A DNA stretch of 64,000 nt, taken from the NCBI RefSeq assembly GCF_000002235.5, contig NW_022145611.1, positions 10,938,342 to 11,002,341 of the forward strand, read 5' to 3'. The DNA comes from Strongylocentrotus purpuratus. Taxonomy: Eukaryota > Echinodermata > Echinoidea > Camarodonta > Strongylocentrotidae. Positions 1 through 12,404 of the stretch are shown piece by piece. Both the position numbers and the translations under genes were made by a program. Positions within the stretch are counted from its first letter, which is position 1; each line of letters starts with the position of its first letter. Below the pieces are notes generated by a model. That model was not told where the DNA came from and ran no database searches. It saw only the letters and a list, made by a program, of their open reading frames with translations.

Positions 1-2330
1 GAATGTCAGATGACTCACTTGATGTGATCAGTTCCAGCGATGTCCAATTTCACCGAAGCGGTCATTCTCACATACCACCGCCATCCAGGGTGATATTATT
101 CAAGCATAGGTCCTGAAGCACATTACCATCAATTACTGGGTGAATTTTGTTTAAGTGTGGTGCATTTCAGCAGCTCCAAAGATGCACCAAGCCACGGAAT
201 TAAATCATCTCATTTAAAGCTTATCTCAGGCTGTCTTAATTGAAGACATGTCAAGATAAAAACATAACGAGCTAGTAGGTCGCATCATCACATGATAGGA
301 CAAGGGAGGCTTGGTTTAGGCGATAGTACATCATTAGAAAAACAATTAACTAAAAAAATATATGAAGAAAGCACTCGACCGTTGACAATTCAATTATCTC
401 ATTCCATATGCTTACTACAGGGACAACCAGATTCCAGCAGGCAATAATTTAAAGTAAATGACTTTGTTACTTCGCAATAATTTAATTTGACCGACATTCC
501 AATTTTAATTAATCGTTTACATGTTGATAACGTTTGCATTTAATCACCAATCAATGGTACGAACTTTTAACAACCATTGGGCTTCATCATGGTGGGACAT
601 ACTTGTTACTTTAATATGGTTTATTTCTTTCTATTCAGTTAGCTCCAAATTAACATCCTGCCAAGATTTAAAACAATAATTATTTATAGCCCCAAATTAT
701 CAGTGCAAGCAAAAACTGTTTACCGTTGTGAAGTTGAATAAATTCAAAAGAGGATTACGATGGAAAGTAATGGAGATGATGTAAAATCTGGCGTCTGTCT
801 GTATTTCTCGTTTTCCTAATGAGATCTAACCTTCTTCTCTCCATTTATATATTTGTTTATAATTTCGAAGAAATATGGAAAACATCACATCTTCAGCAAG
901 GGTGCTTGATGTCTGATTTTCGTCCAAGACCAGGAGCATTTTATCCCAATGATTAATTACTTTAGAAGATGCTCATGAATTTATCTTCGTTCAAAATTTA
1001 CGAGGGCGTGTCAGCGCTTCAACTCACCGTGTAAACACGCGGAATCAGTTTCTCGTCTTGTCCCGACTTCTATTTTCGCAATTAATACGAGCAATTTTTC
1101 GCGCTTAAACTTATACCTAGAATCACTCGTCCAGGCAACGGAAAGCCATTAATGCTCTGAAAATGTCTGTTTTGTTTATCCGCTCTATAACATTCATTCG
1201 AGATGGGTCTCACACCTACATGACAGGCAATTTTCGTCAGGATGAAACGTTTACTGCTGCTCGACGGCACCCATATAGCCTTACCTCTCTAAATTTGTGA
1301 TATCAAGTGCACATGAATTCACCAGTTATCCACGCTTTGCCTAGAACTTCATTTAGACAAAACACCTCCCGTTGTTGTACAGAGGAAACTGAAGGGCATT
1401 GACCGCCTGTGTACCTGAAGTCTTCTTTTGTTTCACATGAAACCATGGTCAAAAACAATGTTGCCACTTCATGCTTTCATGTAATTAAAGGTAATACAAA
1501 GTTTTGGGATGGGGTCATGAATTTGGTTACAATGAACATATTGGAAGCATATGCGGTCCTACAATATTGAAGGATCGTTGTTGCGGTTGAAATCGAGACT
1601 AAATTTATGAAATTGTAACTAATAAACTGTTTATGTTATGTAGCTCCCTCTCAAGGTCAAGATATTAATTAAGCTATAAAACAATGTTTCTTGACTAAAA
1701 TCGACCGATTAGCTATTCCCGTTTAGAAATTATATGTCACCACTACATATTCTGAGATTTTCAGTCACAGCTACCATTGTACGGCCGTAGGCGCTATTTG
1801 AAATTTATCAAAATTTACCGGGAGCACAAATTTTTATATTCAATTTTTCTCGAAAGGAGAAGTGTTTTAGGGGCTAATTTTTCTCGTGCTTATAATACAT
1901 CTACAGGGGCATCCAAATATATCAAAATTGTAAAGAATCACTTTCCACCCAATTTTCAAATTTCCCAAAACTTTGTATTACCTTTAAGGTAGTGAGGACT
2001 GGGAGTGCTCGAAGTAGCCTTGCACCAGGAAAAGAATACTATATTTTTAAGGAAACTCTATCGGTCATTGCCTGCATTACATGAAAATGAATCTATGAGC
2101 TCTGCAAACTTATATGTTTATTGATCGCTGATTGAAATGATCTTTTTTCAATCAAAAGTGGCTTTCTCACTTTGATAGGCGTTGTAGAATCACGATATAA
2201 TCCCAATATACGGGCTTTATTATATAAACTAAGAGCTAAATTGACATTGATTGATTCCAAGAACCGTTGGAACTTCTGGAAAGCAAAACAATGGCATTTA
2301 GTTTTCTTTGGAATATTATATTCCTATTTT
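1..2330. other. AT-rich DNA with no recognisable gene
   Basis: I see no coding region, RNA gene or repeat family here. Frames are short and broken on both strands; the longest (a 71-residue frame at 1777-1992 and a 62-residue frame at 1082-1270 on the minus strand) have no domain or codon signature I recognise. The sequence looks single-copy and intergenic or intronic. Confidence 0.6.
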
Positions 2331-2398
2331 CTTGAGCAGCGATGAAATTGCTGTACATGCATTCCTGCTCTATATTTCACTCATTCTACATGTTTTAT

Positions 2399-2714
2399 AC
2401 CCCCACCCCCTCACTCTCCCTCTCCCTCGTCCCCCTTTCTTACACCTTCCCCACTCTCCTCCCCCATATAATAGGTTTAAATCTCCCACACCTCCCCCAC
2501 TCTCAATCTCTTCCTTCTCCCCCACACTGATTTTTCTTCCCTTCTCTATACTGTTCATCTCCTCTCACCCCCCCTCTCTCCTCTCTCTCTCTCTCTCCCC
2601 TCTCTCTCTCACTGTCTCCCCCTCTCTTTCTCTCTCTCTCCCCCCCCTCTCTCTCTCTCTCTCTCTCTCCTGTCCCCCCTCTCTCTCTCTCTCTGTCTCC
2701 CCTCTCTCCCCCTC

Positions 2715-2745
<31 letters not shown>

Positions 2746-2830
2746 CCCCTCTCTCTCTCACTGTCTCCCCCTCTCTCTCTCCCTCTCTCTCTCTCTGTCT
2801 CCCCTCTCTTCCTCTCTCCCTCTCTCTCCC

Positions 2831-2861
<31 letters not shown>

Positions 2862-2908
2862 CCCTCTCTCTCTCACTGTCTCCCCCTCTCTCTCTCTCTC
2901 TCTCTCAC
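2399..2908. repeat. Pyrimidine-rich tract with CT microsatellite core and higher-order repeat
   Basis: The plus strand is almost purely C and T for about 500 bases; from about 2571 it becomes (CT)n broken by CCCC and TGTC. The breaks are not random: a module of CCCCTCTCTCTCTC followed by ACTGTCTCCCC occurs three times, with ACTGTCTCC starting at 2611, 2760 and 2875. That shows duplication of blocks of about 149 and 115 bp, not only slippage. Frames through it translate to Ser/Leu/Pro strings on one strand and Arg/Glu/Gly strings on the other, which are artefacts. Mirror-symmetric pyrimidine tracts of this kind are known to be able to form triplex DNA. Confidence 0.9.
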
Positions 2909-2919
2909 ATGTACACGCG

Positions 2920-4490
2920 CACACTCTCTTACCCCCTCGGAACGGAGCACGCAGAATGGTATCCAAAGGCAATAAGCTGGATATATCGATTGGCAACACT
3001 TGCCCGGTTAGAAACAGGACAGTTTCCAACTGATATCCAATGTGATCATACGACCAACGCCACTTCAGCTTCAAGTACCACCTGACTAGAATCGGTACGA
3101 GGACACCTCCTTGAGGTACACGCTGTTTGAGGATGGACCCCACTTCAGTATTCGACCACAAACGACGCGTGATGACTCACGTATAATATGCAAAAGATCA
3201 ACCTTCCTTCATGCTGCCTCTATAGTCCTAAAGACCACATGACATCGATCAAAGATCCATAGGAGTCTGAGAGCCCCTTTCAGACCTCTAGTCGCAAACA
3301 ACATGATATTTGATATTATTTCGATACTACATCCGCAATGAGTAATATATTTAGCAACATAATAATTGTATGAAGGCATGACAGTAAATACTGCTCTGAA
3401 TACAGAAACTGATAACTGAATTTTCAAAGGAATTTAATCCACTGTTCATAAAGATTTCGTTTGTTAGCAGGTCGTTTTATAAAAAAGAAAATGGAACGCC
3501 AAATGTAAAACGTGTGGTTCTGTAGTAAACCCACTGACCCTGTGATGACATTGACCCGACTTATTTGACCTGTCTTATCTGACCTGACTCATATGACCAC
3601 TCTTATGAATGCCTTCATCCATGCAATTGATTTGAGTGGTGTATTTCTGAATAAAACCATTGGTATCCTATCAGAAATATACGCGTTACACTTGACTTCC
3701 CATTATCAGTATTAAAATACATTACTTGAAAATGAGTTTAATTTCCAATTTTTCTTCAATTGAGTATATATTTCTCTATTTTCAGTCCATGCCCAATGTC
3801 ATAGTGCTTACAGCACAATGGCAAAGACTTTCAAAAATTCAACCAAAGTCAATTTCAATACCCTTGCTTATCATATACTGAAATGTGTGATTAATAAATT
3901 TTTCTATTATCGTTTAGTAAATTGAAAATGATGTCATATCCTGCACATCTATTTTTGTCAACATGCACACCCACTATGATTCAAAGGCAAGAACAACCGG
4001 ACACATTTCGGACGAAAAAATACGGCGAATGCTTAATCGCTTCCCACAAAACGACAGCTCCATCGCAGCGGAAAATTATTTCGCAGTAGATTTTGTTTTG
4101 ACTGAGACAATCACTCATATTGCAAAGCGATTGTATGGCAGGTATGAAAGGTATGGAATTATTATCATCAAAAGTGAGACTATTTTTAGAATAGAAAAAT
4201 CAGTCGTCAATTTTTAAGTAGTCATAAAAACACCAAAGCAAACGACGTTTATTTTCGCAATTCCAAGTGCGTATATCACTCACATTTGTTTATGCATGGC
4301 GCATAACGTTTGTCAATGCTCACTTCTGTGAGAGGAAGGCTGTCACGAATAAAGCTTTTCTTTTTAGGATTTATTTCCTCGTCATTGGTGACAGGTACGA
4401 TTATGGGGATATGGATTAAAGACTCTAAACGGCGACTGTTTTAGAGAAAAAAGAGAAAAGGGTTACAGAAAGGATCAGAAACCCAGATCT
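2920..4490. other. No gene seen; contains the 14-bp minisatellite
   Basis: Mixed-composition DNA after the CT tract (2940-3260 is somewhat richer in GC), then AT-rich DNA. No exon is recognisable. The only structure I can support is the TGACC-bearing 14-bp repeat at 3544-3611, listed separately. Confidence 0.5.
3544..3611 (+). repeat. Degenerate 14-bp minisatellite carrying TGACC words
   Basis: Successive 14-mers align: 3544-3557 ending TTGACCC, 3558-3571 GACTTATTTGACCT, 3572-3585 GTCTTATCTGACCT, 3586-3599 GACTCATATGACCA, then a partial unit CTCTTATGAATG. About five units share (G)NCTTATNTGACCN. The TGACCT word is the complement of AGGTCA, the core half-site known for many nuclear receptors, here spaced by 8 bases. 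That function is not implied by sequence alone. Confidence 0.65.
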
Positions 4491-4492
4491 AA

Positions 4493-4513
4493 AGAGAGAG
4501 AGAGAGAGAGAGA
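4493..4513. repeat. (GA)n microsatellite
   Basis: About ten uninterrupted GA units inside an AG-rich stretch that starts near 4440. Confidence 0.9.
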
Positions 4514-6538
4514 AAAATATTCTCATCTATCAAAAGTTCGATTATGGAAATTTAATGGATTTAAGAACACTAAAAGCCGACCATTTCATAAAGGAAAGGG
4601 ACGTCTTGATGAGAGAAAACAAGAATTGTAAACGAGAATTAAAATAATACATATTTTTTGTAAAACGATTTGTTTCTGCAAAAGCGACGAAGATCAGTAA
4701 AAGCCAGCAAAGTTCATTGAAGAGTATAAAAGGGAATCGTTAAACAAAGTATATATATAACATTCATATTTAAAACTATAAAAAATAGAGGGTAAAAATC
4801 TTCTGAAACTTTTATGGAATACAAAGAACTAAAGCAAGATCACATCGCAGTATGATCAAGAGTCGATGTAATACCACGCGTAGTTAAAACGCACATGCAT
4901 ACATGTTACAATATTTCTCCGACCGTCGCCATTTTTAACTCAACATCTTAACATATTTCAATATGTAAGTCACCATGTAACACGTACATGTAGCTATAAT
5001 GTCACTCCTTCCACTTCCCCCATTTTTGAACCCCTCATTTCATTTCCGTATACATGTATGTCTATCGCTGTACCCCTTATCGTTACCCCCTCCTCCGCTC
5101 TTATTCATTCCCTAACATTTCTCGGATGTATGTTAAACCATAGTCCCTCTATATACCTCTATGCTTATCCGCATACTAAGTTCACATCTACCCATGATGG
5201 TTTACACGGACCTTGCTAGTCACGTGTTCGACAGTGGTATCCAAGGTTAACAGCAAATTGGAAGAAATACTACCTCCATTTGAGTAAGTGCATGGAAGCC
5301 ACTCTGGCATTGAGTCAACACCGCTGGTTAAGTACTACACAACCTTTCCTTACCGACCTTTTCTTACCGACCTATTTGGCGGATCTGGGATTTTGAAATG
5401 TGAGGAGGCGCAGCTTCATAAGGCAATATTCTTAGCAAACAGGTCATCTTTGCATCCGCATTGTGGCTCGACCCCAGTCATCCACCACCCCGTCCCAGAG
5501 GCAAGTATATAGTCATATGTAATACTTTAACATGCTGATAATATTGTTTATTATATTTCTTTGAAAAGTTATGTTTCACTCATAATATAAATAGATTTTT
5601 CCAACCTACAAATGATAAGGAAATATTTAACATAATACAGAATAATTATTTTCCGCCATCACGTTCATTCCTGTTCAAATGTAGCCAAACTGTATTTCCC
5701 AGTAATTGCAAATTTTAGTAGATTGCCGAATGGGGATAATAGCACTGATTTACTGTACCTAATAACTTTCCACACACTGAATAACATCAATCCATGTCAA
5801 AGTTTCGCCTATCAAATCACCTCTAGGCAATTGACAGCAGAAGAGTATTTTTGTCTTAAGATCGATCAAAGTGTTCACCATATCATTGCTTTGGCGACTA
5901 AAATAAAAATCAGCTCACGCGGAAAAAACACACTCATCGGCAAGATTCATACGATGTGGCTTTACCCTCAGGGCTCTAGCAAGAAAAAAGGGGGCTTCTC
6001 AATTTTACCCTATTTTTCTGAAGAATCGTTCGCAGGAACGTTTGTCTAATGTATGTCTAAAATCTGTTAAAAGCCAGTCACTCAACATACTTTCAGCAGC
6101 GACGCAGCTTAATGACTGAAGAATTGTAGCTTATACTGTTTTAAAACCTTTACAATTCTTTTAACCCTATAGGAAAATAGCTATGAATTTTACTCTAATG
6201 CCAAGTTTCCGTATTACTTAATATTGCTGGAGGAGAGGCGAAGAGGGATGGAAGACAGACGTGCAGGAACATGGTTCTGGAGTGATATCATTACAAAAAC
6301 AAAATAAATCATTTATGATACTGGTAGGTAAGCACTTGAACTAAAGAACCAACGAATTTTCGTTTGATTAACAATGAAAGCCTGAGTGTATGGCTAATAA
6401 AGAATTTTATATTGGTTTCATAAATCACAGCAATCAACCAATTTTTTAGATTTATGACTGCTGATTTACATTCAAAGTGATTTATGTGCCTTGATTTCTT
6501 CCACCTATAAAGATAACATTATATATTCTACAACCCCT
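4514..6538. other. No gene seen
   Basis: AT-rich DNA with several TACATGTA-type words (4900-5070) and a C/T-rich patch at 5010-5110. Open frames at 5288-5512 and 5723-6049 (74 and 108 residues) show no domain, no flanking splice logic and no composition shift, so I do not call them. Confidence 0.5.
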
Positions 6539-6555
6539 CCCCCCCCCCCCCCCCC
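6539..6555. repeat. Poly-C tract, 17 bases
   Basis: Uninterrupted C17 followed directly by an A-rich run. One of about two dozen C or G homopolymers of 10 or more bases in this window. Confidence 0.9.
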
Positions 6556-6761
6556 AAGAAAAAAAAATGGTTTGATTTTCAACTGGCGTATTCGGTTGAA
6601 GCAAAAGGAAGGAAATAAAAAAGATATTTGTACAATGATTATGTGGTCTGCCGGGAATTCAGCATCATTTATCACAGAGGAAATGAATCTCGTAAAAAGG
6701 CTGGCAGATATAGAAACAGTGTCACGGAATGACACACCGTTAGAACCTTTCGAAATAAAAT

Positions 6762-6976
6762 GAGAAAATGAGAGAGAGAAATTGAGAGGGACAAAAAGAA
6801 GAGAGAGAAATTGAGATGGAGAAGAAAAAAAGAGAAAAAGAAGAAGAGAAAGGGAAAAAAAAGAAAAAGAGGTAGAGAGAAAAAGAAGAAGAATAAAAAC
6901 AAGGTTTAATTCCGATGGGCTAAAGGCGGGAGGGGGCATGTGTCGAGAGAGAGTAAAGTGATAGGAGAAAAAGAAT

Positions 6977-7010
<34 letters not shown>

Positions 7011-7078
7011 TGATTGGTAAGAGAAAAGAAGGAGGCGAATAAATAAAAATGAATAGGGAGAGGGAGAGAAAAGGGAGC
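6762..7078. repeat. Purine-rich tract of about 0.3 kb
   Basis: The plus strand is overwhelmingly A and G (GAGAGAGA, GAAAAAAAGAGAAAAAG, GAAGAAG motifs) with only a short mixed break near 6905-6940. The opposite strand reads as a Phe/Ser/Leu-rich open frame of up to 191 residues, which is a by-product of the tract. Confidence 0.85.
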
Positions 7079-9130
7079 ATTGACTAAAACATGGTGCTCA
7101 AAATCGGATTAGAAAGTGATTCAATAAAATATTAGAATACTTCATGTTTAATGGATTCTCACCTCATCGCATGAGATGGGAGCTTCTCCTCAAAAACGTA
7201 ATCCAAGAAACCGTCTCACCAGACAGCCTGCCTATAATTTTTCAGCTACGTTCCATGCTCTTTCTCCATCCTTCGTTTTTTGTTCTCTGATTTACACTTC
7301 CAGTTTGTCTGGGTTGCTTTTAGCATGCAATAGTGAGCAGATATTTATTTTTTTATAATAAAAAAAATCCAGGCTTTGCATCGAAATGCGTTCAAAAGAA
7401 GTCATGTAGATAGAGGTAGATCGGAGGAAACTTCAGGGGAGACGGGGGCGAGGAAACAGCGTTGGAAAAGCAATGACGTTATGGGGAGGAGGGTAGCGTT
7501 GAAATATAGAGAGAAGGTGAGAGAATCAGAAAAAATAGGACAGGCTTGGGGACAAACATAAGGCGATACTGAGAAACAAAATCATGGAGAGAGAGAGAGA
7601 GAGAGAGAGAGATACGTGGAATGTGACAGTTATGAAACGTATAAGAATATAAGCGTATAGTAATCATTTAACTCATTCATTCATTCATTACTACAATTTA
7701 CATGCAAACGTGAAAAAGAACATTGAGGCAAGAATAGCGTCCAAAAGATGGAGAGAATATGAGAGAAAAGACGACATAATTATGAGAGAGGGTGAGCAAT
7801 AGAGAAAGAGGGAGATTGAAAGAAACACGAAGACACACAGAAATATAAGTCGGTTTAAAACACAAAATATATAAATGTATTTCAAAACATGAGCATTCCA
7901 GATAACGCTTGTATTAAGATTATATTTTGACGAAGTGGGTGAAACCAGAGAAATGTATTCCACTCAATATACCCAGTTTCTATTTTTATTTAGCTTGGAT
8001 GATCGAGACGCATTTTGAAATTTCCTTTCATTCTTCCTGTCAATCTGATTCCAGCAAAACCCGTCACCTTTCACTTATCAAAAGCTGTGTCAATATGAAA
8101 AAGACAATGGCTAGTATTCTTAAAACCGAACTTACTTAAACCTGGTTACACTTATGTTTACTGAGTAGCGAAGGGCAAGAATTAACCTTTTCATACCAAG
8201 AAATGTTTTACATAATTCCGTAACAAAAAGTAAGGAAAATAATATCACATAATGAAGAAAAATGGGTAAAAGATTTCATTATGAAACGATTTTGATTTGG
8301 CTGTTGCATTTATGGTAATTCTCTAACGGGATGAAGAGGATGATATTTAGCCTATCGACTTTGTTTAAATTCAAACGTGGAGTAAGATTGAAAAGCCTTT
8401 GTGAACATCAAATATGACACATATTTTGTTGGCAAAAATCCTATGTACAAATGGCAGAAAAGGATAAACAGTATCAAATTGCGATGGGATGTGTATATAA
8501 TATTTAGGTTTTGTACTTTCCTTTCAGTCAAAGTAATGCAAAGCCACGATCGATTTTAGTTTCAACCACATTTGATGGATTAATCACCCATGTAGCAAAT
8601 ACTTTGCGACACCTAGTTTTAATATGCAAATGGGAAAACCCCTTTTTTCTTCTGTACATACTCAATAAAGGTGAGCTAGGGTTTGAAAAAAATTGTTGTG
8701 AAAATTTGCAGGAAGCTGCGAAGAGGAAAGTGGGTTGTTTTTACTGAGGTTGGCGTTATTGTTTCTCGTGTTTTATTTGAAGACCTTTTTTAGTGATTAG
8801 GCAAGTACAAATGTAATCACAAAGTGAATGGCCAAATTAGAGACTAGGAGGTAGAAAGGGGAGACAGAGGAGGGGGAAAAGAAAGAGAGGCGCTGAAGCC
8901 AGGGATAATATATTTTAGAGTAGATTACCTTGCAGAAAAGAGACTCATAGACTGTTGGGGAGAAGAAAAAAAGTGCATGTGATGAACAAAAGGGCAATTT
9001 CATACAGAAGACAGAAATATAGACATAAAGACAGGAGAAATGAAGTGAGTGAAAAGTAAAATAGAGAGAGAGAGGGGGGTAGAGAGTGGAGTCAAGAGTG
9101 AAAAAGAGACAATGCGATAGAGACCAACAA
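7079..9130. other. AT-rich DNA with scattered GA-rich patches and microsatellites
   Basis: Contains (GA)n at 7586-7611, an (ATTC)n run at 7671-7692, GA-rich patches at 7745-7830, 8845-8900 and 9055-9125. No gene is recognisable; the frames on the minus strand over these patches are low-complexity. Confidence 0.7.
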
Positions 9131-12080
9131 ACTGAGGAAGTTAGAAATCAGTATTATCATAATGTAGATTTTGATGTTATTCCAGGGCAAAGTCCCTTAC
9201 CCATTCGAAAGGGGTAAATCGGGGTTATCTATTCTAAGCAGTCACTATTCACATATCGATACTAAATATTTTAATAAGAACGAAATGTAATTGCTTTTAC
9301 ATCATGCGCAAACTATTCCATTTATCATAGTTTGAGTAACAAACACCCAAAATGCAGATATATTTTTCATACAATCCTTATTTCTTCGTAAGTGCTCGTT
9401 TGTATCTAATTTTAATTAGGAATAGAACTACTAAAGCCACAACTGCAAGAAAAACCATGAACAACTTGGCCCCATTTTTACTCTACTTGTCTTTCAATGT
9501 ACGGGTAGATTATTCAAAAGAGGTTCGATTTCCATAAGGATAATGGAATTTTATGGCTATAAAATGCCTCTTTAGTTATGCCAAAGCATCATCAGAATAA
9601 CCACAAAACCACGAACTGAATAAAACGTACTACTGGGACACTTCAGAGGCGCCGAATAATGTCATCGATGGTGGATACTGAAGTAGATATTGCCTATTTG
9701 AGTAATTGTTTCAAGGAAAATTTAAGGGATACTATATACATGTATATGCGCACCCCTTCGCTTCTCCCCCTCCCCTGAATCATTGTGGCTTCTTACGAGC
9801 ATGAATGCCTCGCTCCAAACGAAGGGCCTTTCCGTGGAGTCGGTACTACACCACATAAGACCTTGTAGCCAATCAAATACTTCCCCTTCAGAAGTCTCCA
9901 TCTCTATCCTGACGGTTAGGAGAGCCAAAAGCTTGCAAGCCTTTTCAAGACGACTGTTACGATACTTCGTTAGTTAAGTGATTCTTATGAGCATTTATCT
10001 GCCTCTACGTTCTTGAAAACTGTGGTTTCGCTGCCATAACATAATTTTGTGAACATATTACGCCATGATTCTTCTTGCCTCTGAATCAAAATCTTAAAAG
10101 GTTAAGCGCAATATCCGTGCATAAAGCATAAGTTGAGAAAAACGATATAAAACACAAATAAAATTTGAATATTCAAATCATTCTTCCCCATTTTCAGCTC
10201 ATCAACGAGATCGAGCTTCATCTTCAATATGCAACGGTTGCTAATAATCATGAAGAGTGAATGATGTCCCTTAGTAATTTATTTGTATGCTAAATAAATG
10301 TTCAACCTTTTAAAATCACCTTCTGACAATCTGACAGTAAATAGATAAGCGTCCCGTTTCCTCAGTATTTTCGCCTTGTGTAAACATTCAGTTTGTACAG
10401 TTTGTACTTCGTGCATCGATTCAACCTAAATCATACTGCTCAAGACAGCGACACTCCGTTTCGACAACCGAATTCAATTCAACAACAAACGGGACGTGGA
10501 ACATGGAAACGACAGCAAAGATGAATGAAAGACAGCAAAGTTCATCATTTAAACGAATGCCATTTTGAAAGTTTGTACGCTCGCCCTAACCAAAAAGTAC
10601 TCAAGGTTTCTCTCTTTCATGAAACCGAATCCTGTCTCTTTACATTGACACGTCTGTATGTCGTGCGAACAATGTTTGTCACAAAAAGACGAGAGGGCGA
10701 ATTGAACGAGGACGATACTTGTCATTGTTGCGAGACATCTTGGGAATGAGTTGAAATTCATTCGATCTATCCGCCACTTTCCCTCTCAAATCAGTTCTCT
10801 GATTCGATTTATTAGGGCTCGTTTGCAGTAAGACGAGATTCAATTTCTGACTACCCATCAAGTGATCGCAGAGGACATATGGAGTCTAACAAGAAGACAG
10901 GATTGCTCTAAACTTGGTTTTTCTTTTTGTTTTATTCAGCAATCAACATGTTTTACTTGTCTTGTCGTAGACCAGTATCTTCATGTTAACAGCCCACGCC
11001 CTTTTCCATTAGCATCATGTAGACAAGTACTTTTGGTAACTGCTGAAGCAAGAGATCAATTCTACAGAGACATGCAGAATACGAAATCCTCAACTAAAAG
11101 TGGAATATTCAAGGGAATGAATTGCTGTAAATCACAATCTAGAATACCGTCCACACGTTTTTGATGAATGCCTTTTAAAAAACACAAAGAGCTTTGTTCA
11201 ACTCTTGAATTAATATCATATGAACGTATAATGGTGAAACCGGAAGAGTGAACAGAGTGATATGCGCAGATAGCTGGTGCCAATTTGTGCTAATTGAAAT
11301 ATATCGCCGTTTAAAGAAAAAAACGTGATCTGACATTTCTAGAAATAGATAGGGACACGCAGAGAGAGAGAGAGAGAGGACGAGAGAAAGAGAAAGACTG
11401 AAAGACGGGTACACACTACTTAAGAAAAAACAAAGAAAGTCATTTGGGAGGCAGAAAAGGGGAGAGTTTATCAGAAACTGCTCTCTCCTGGAAAAAAGTC
11501 ATCGTGATGTCAACAACATCCAAAAAATGTTAACAAACTCATTATTTCCCGTTACTTTGTAAACGTTTCTGGCAATGGAGATTAATGGCTTTACTCCTGT
11601 CATGGCAACTTCTTTCGAAACCTGATTGTATTTGGGTCAAGTCAGAGATCAGGAATTAATAAAGACTTGTTTTGGAAAACGTCTTGCTCGTTCGCGTTTA
11701 TAGAGACGCATTTTAATGGATGCGGTATTAAGTCGCGATATGGGTTAATGGAATCGTCATAGAGCGGGTAAAGAGAACTGATTAAAGTTAGCGCTTCTGG
11801 GCTTCTGTTACGTTGAAATTATTCTAAAGTTCGGTCACGGGATAAAAAAAAACACTCTTAGCCTTCAGCGTCCTTCATCGAAGACTCCCTCTGCGCGAAG
11901 TGAGATATCTCTCGGTTAAAACAAAAAGAATACACAATTAGCTGTTTATTTCAAACGGTTTCAGGATCAAGTGGACATAGCAGCCAGTGAGAAGTGAGAG
12001 TATGGTTAGTATTTTTCTTTCTAGATAATGCGCGTGATGATAGAGAGTAGTAGCTAAAATTTAGTTTTAACACCATGCTC
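9131..12080. other. No gene seen
   Basis: Mixed AT-rich DNA. A (GA)n run of 18 bases lies at 11361-11378. The stretch 9770-9960 and the stretch 10440-11160 are a little less AT-rich and keep short frames open (up to 100 residues at 10862-11164), but these lack any motif I know. Nothing else is supported. Confidence 0.5.
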
Positions 12081-12085
12081 TCACG

Positions 12086-12109
12086 CTCTCTCTCTCTCTC
12101 TCTCTCTCT
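12086..12109. repeat. (CT)n microsatellite
   Basis: About twelve CT units just upstream of a GTGCG/TGCGTG-rich stretch (12138-12180). Confidence 0.9.
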
Positions 12110-12189
12110 GAAACTCGTTCAGTCGAGAAATCACAGAAATGTGTGCGTGGGCGTGCGTGTACGAATGCGCGTGTGCGCGTATGCTAGGG

Positions 12190-12404
12190 TACATCTCGGG
12201 GAATGGTGTGGACTTACAATATAAAAAAGACGCCTGGCTGGAATGCTCCCCAGGGAGTGGAGAATGTGCATACATTGTGTGCGGGTAAGCCTGAATCCTA
12301 TGACCGGGGTAATAATATATATATCTGTAAAAGCGCTTTGAGAGGGCCTTCGGTCCTGAAAAGCGCTATATAAGAACTAGCTATTATTATTATTATTATT
12401 AATA
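12190..12404 (+). mobile_element. SINE-like dispersed repeat with (ATT)n tail
   Basis: The 3' part reads GTAAAAGCGCTTTGAGAGG, then CCTTCGGTCC, then AAAAGCGCTATATAAGAAC and a pure (ATT)n tail at about 12382-12402. AGCGCTTT and AAAAGCGCT form an imperfect hairpin around the central G/C-rich part. The stretch from about 12190 (ATCTCGGGGAATG, later CCAGGGAGTGG and CCTATGACCGGGG) resembles a family I recall from sea urchin sequence; that recollection is not a database result. No clear Pol III A and B boxes are seen, so the 5' boundary is approximate. It could instead be the 3' end of a LINE that shares this tail. Confidence 0.55.

Noticed and set aside
2308-3161. Open frames of 241 (plus) and 198 (minus) residues
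   Set aside because: Both are translations of the CT/GA tract: Ser/Leu/Pro on one strand, Arg/Glu on the other. No domain.
6505-7080. Minus-strand frame of 191 residues
   Set aside because: Low-complexity translation of a purine tract and a poly-C tract.
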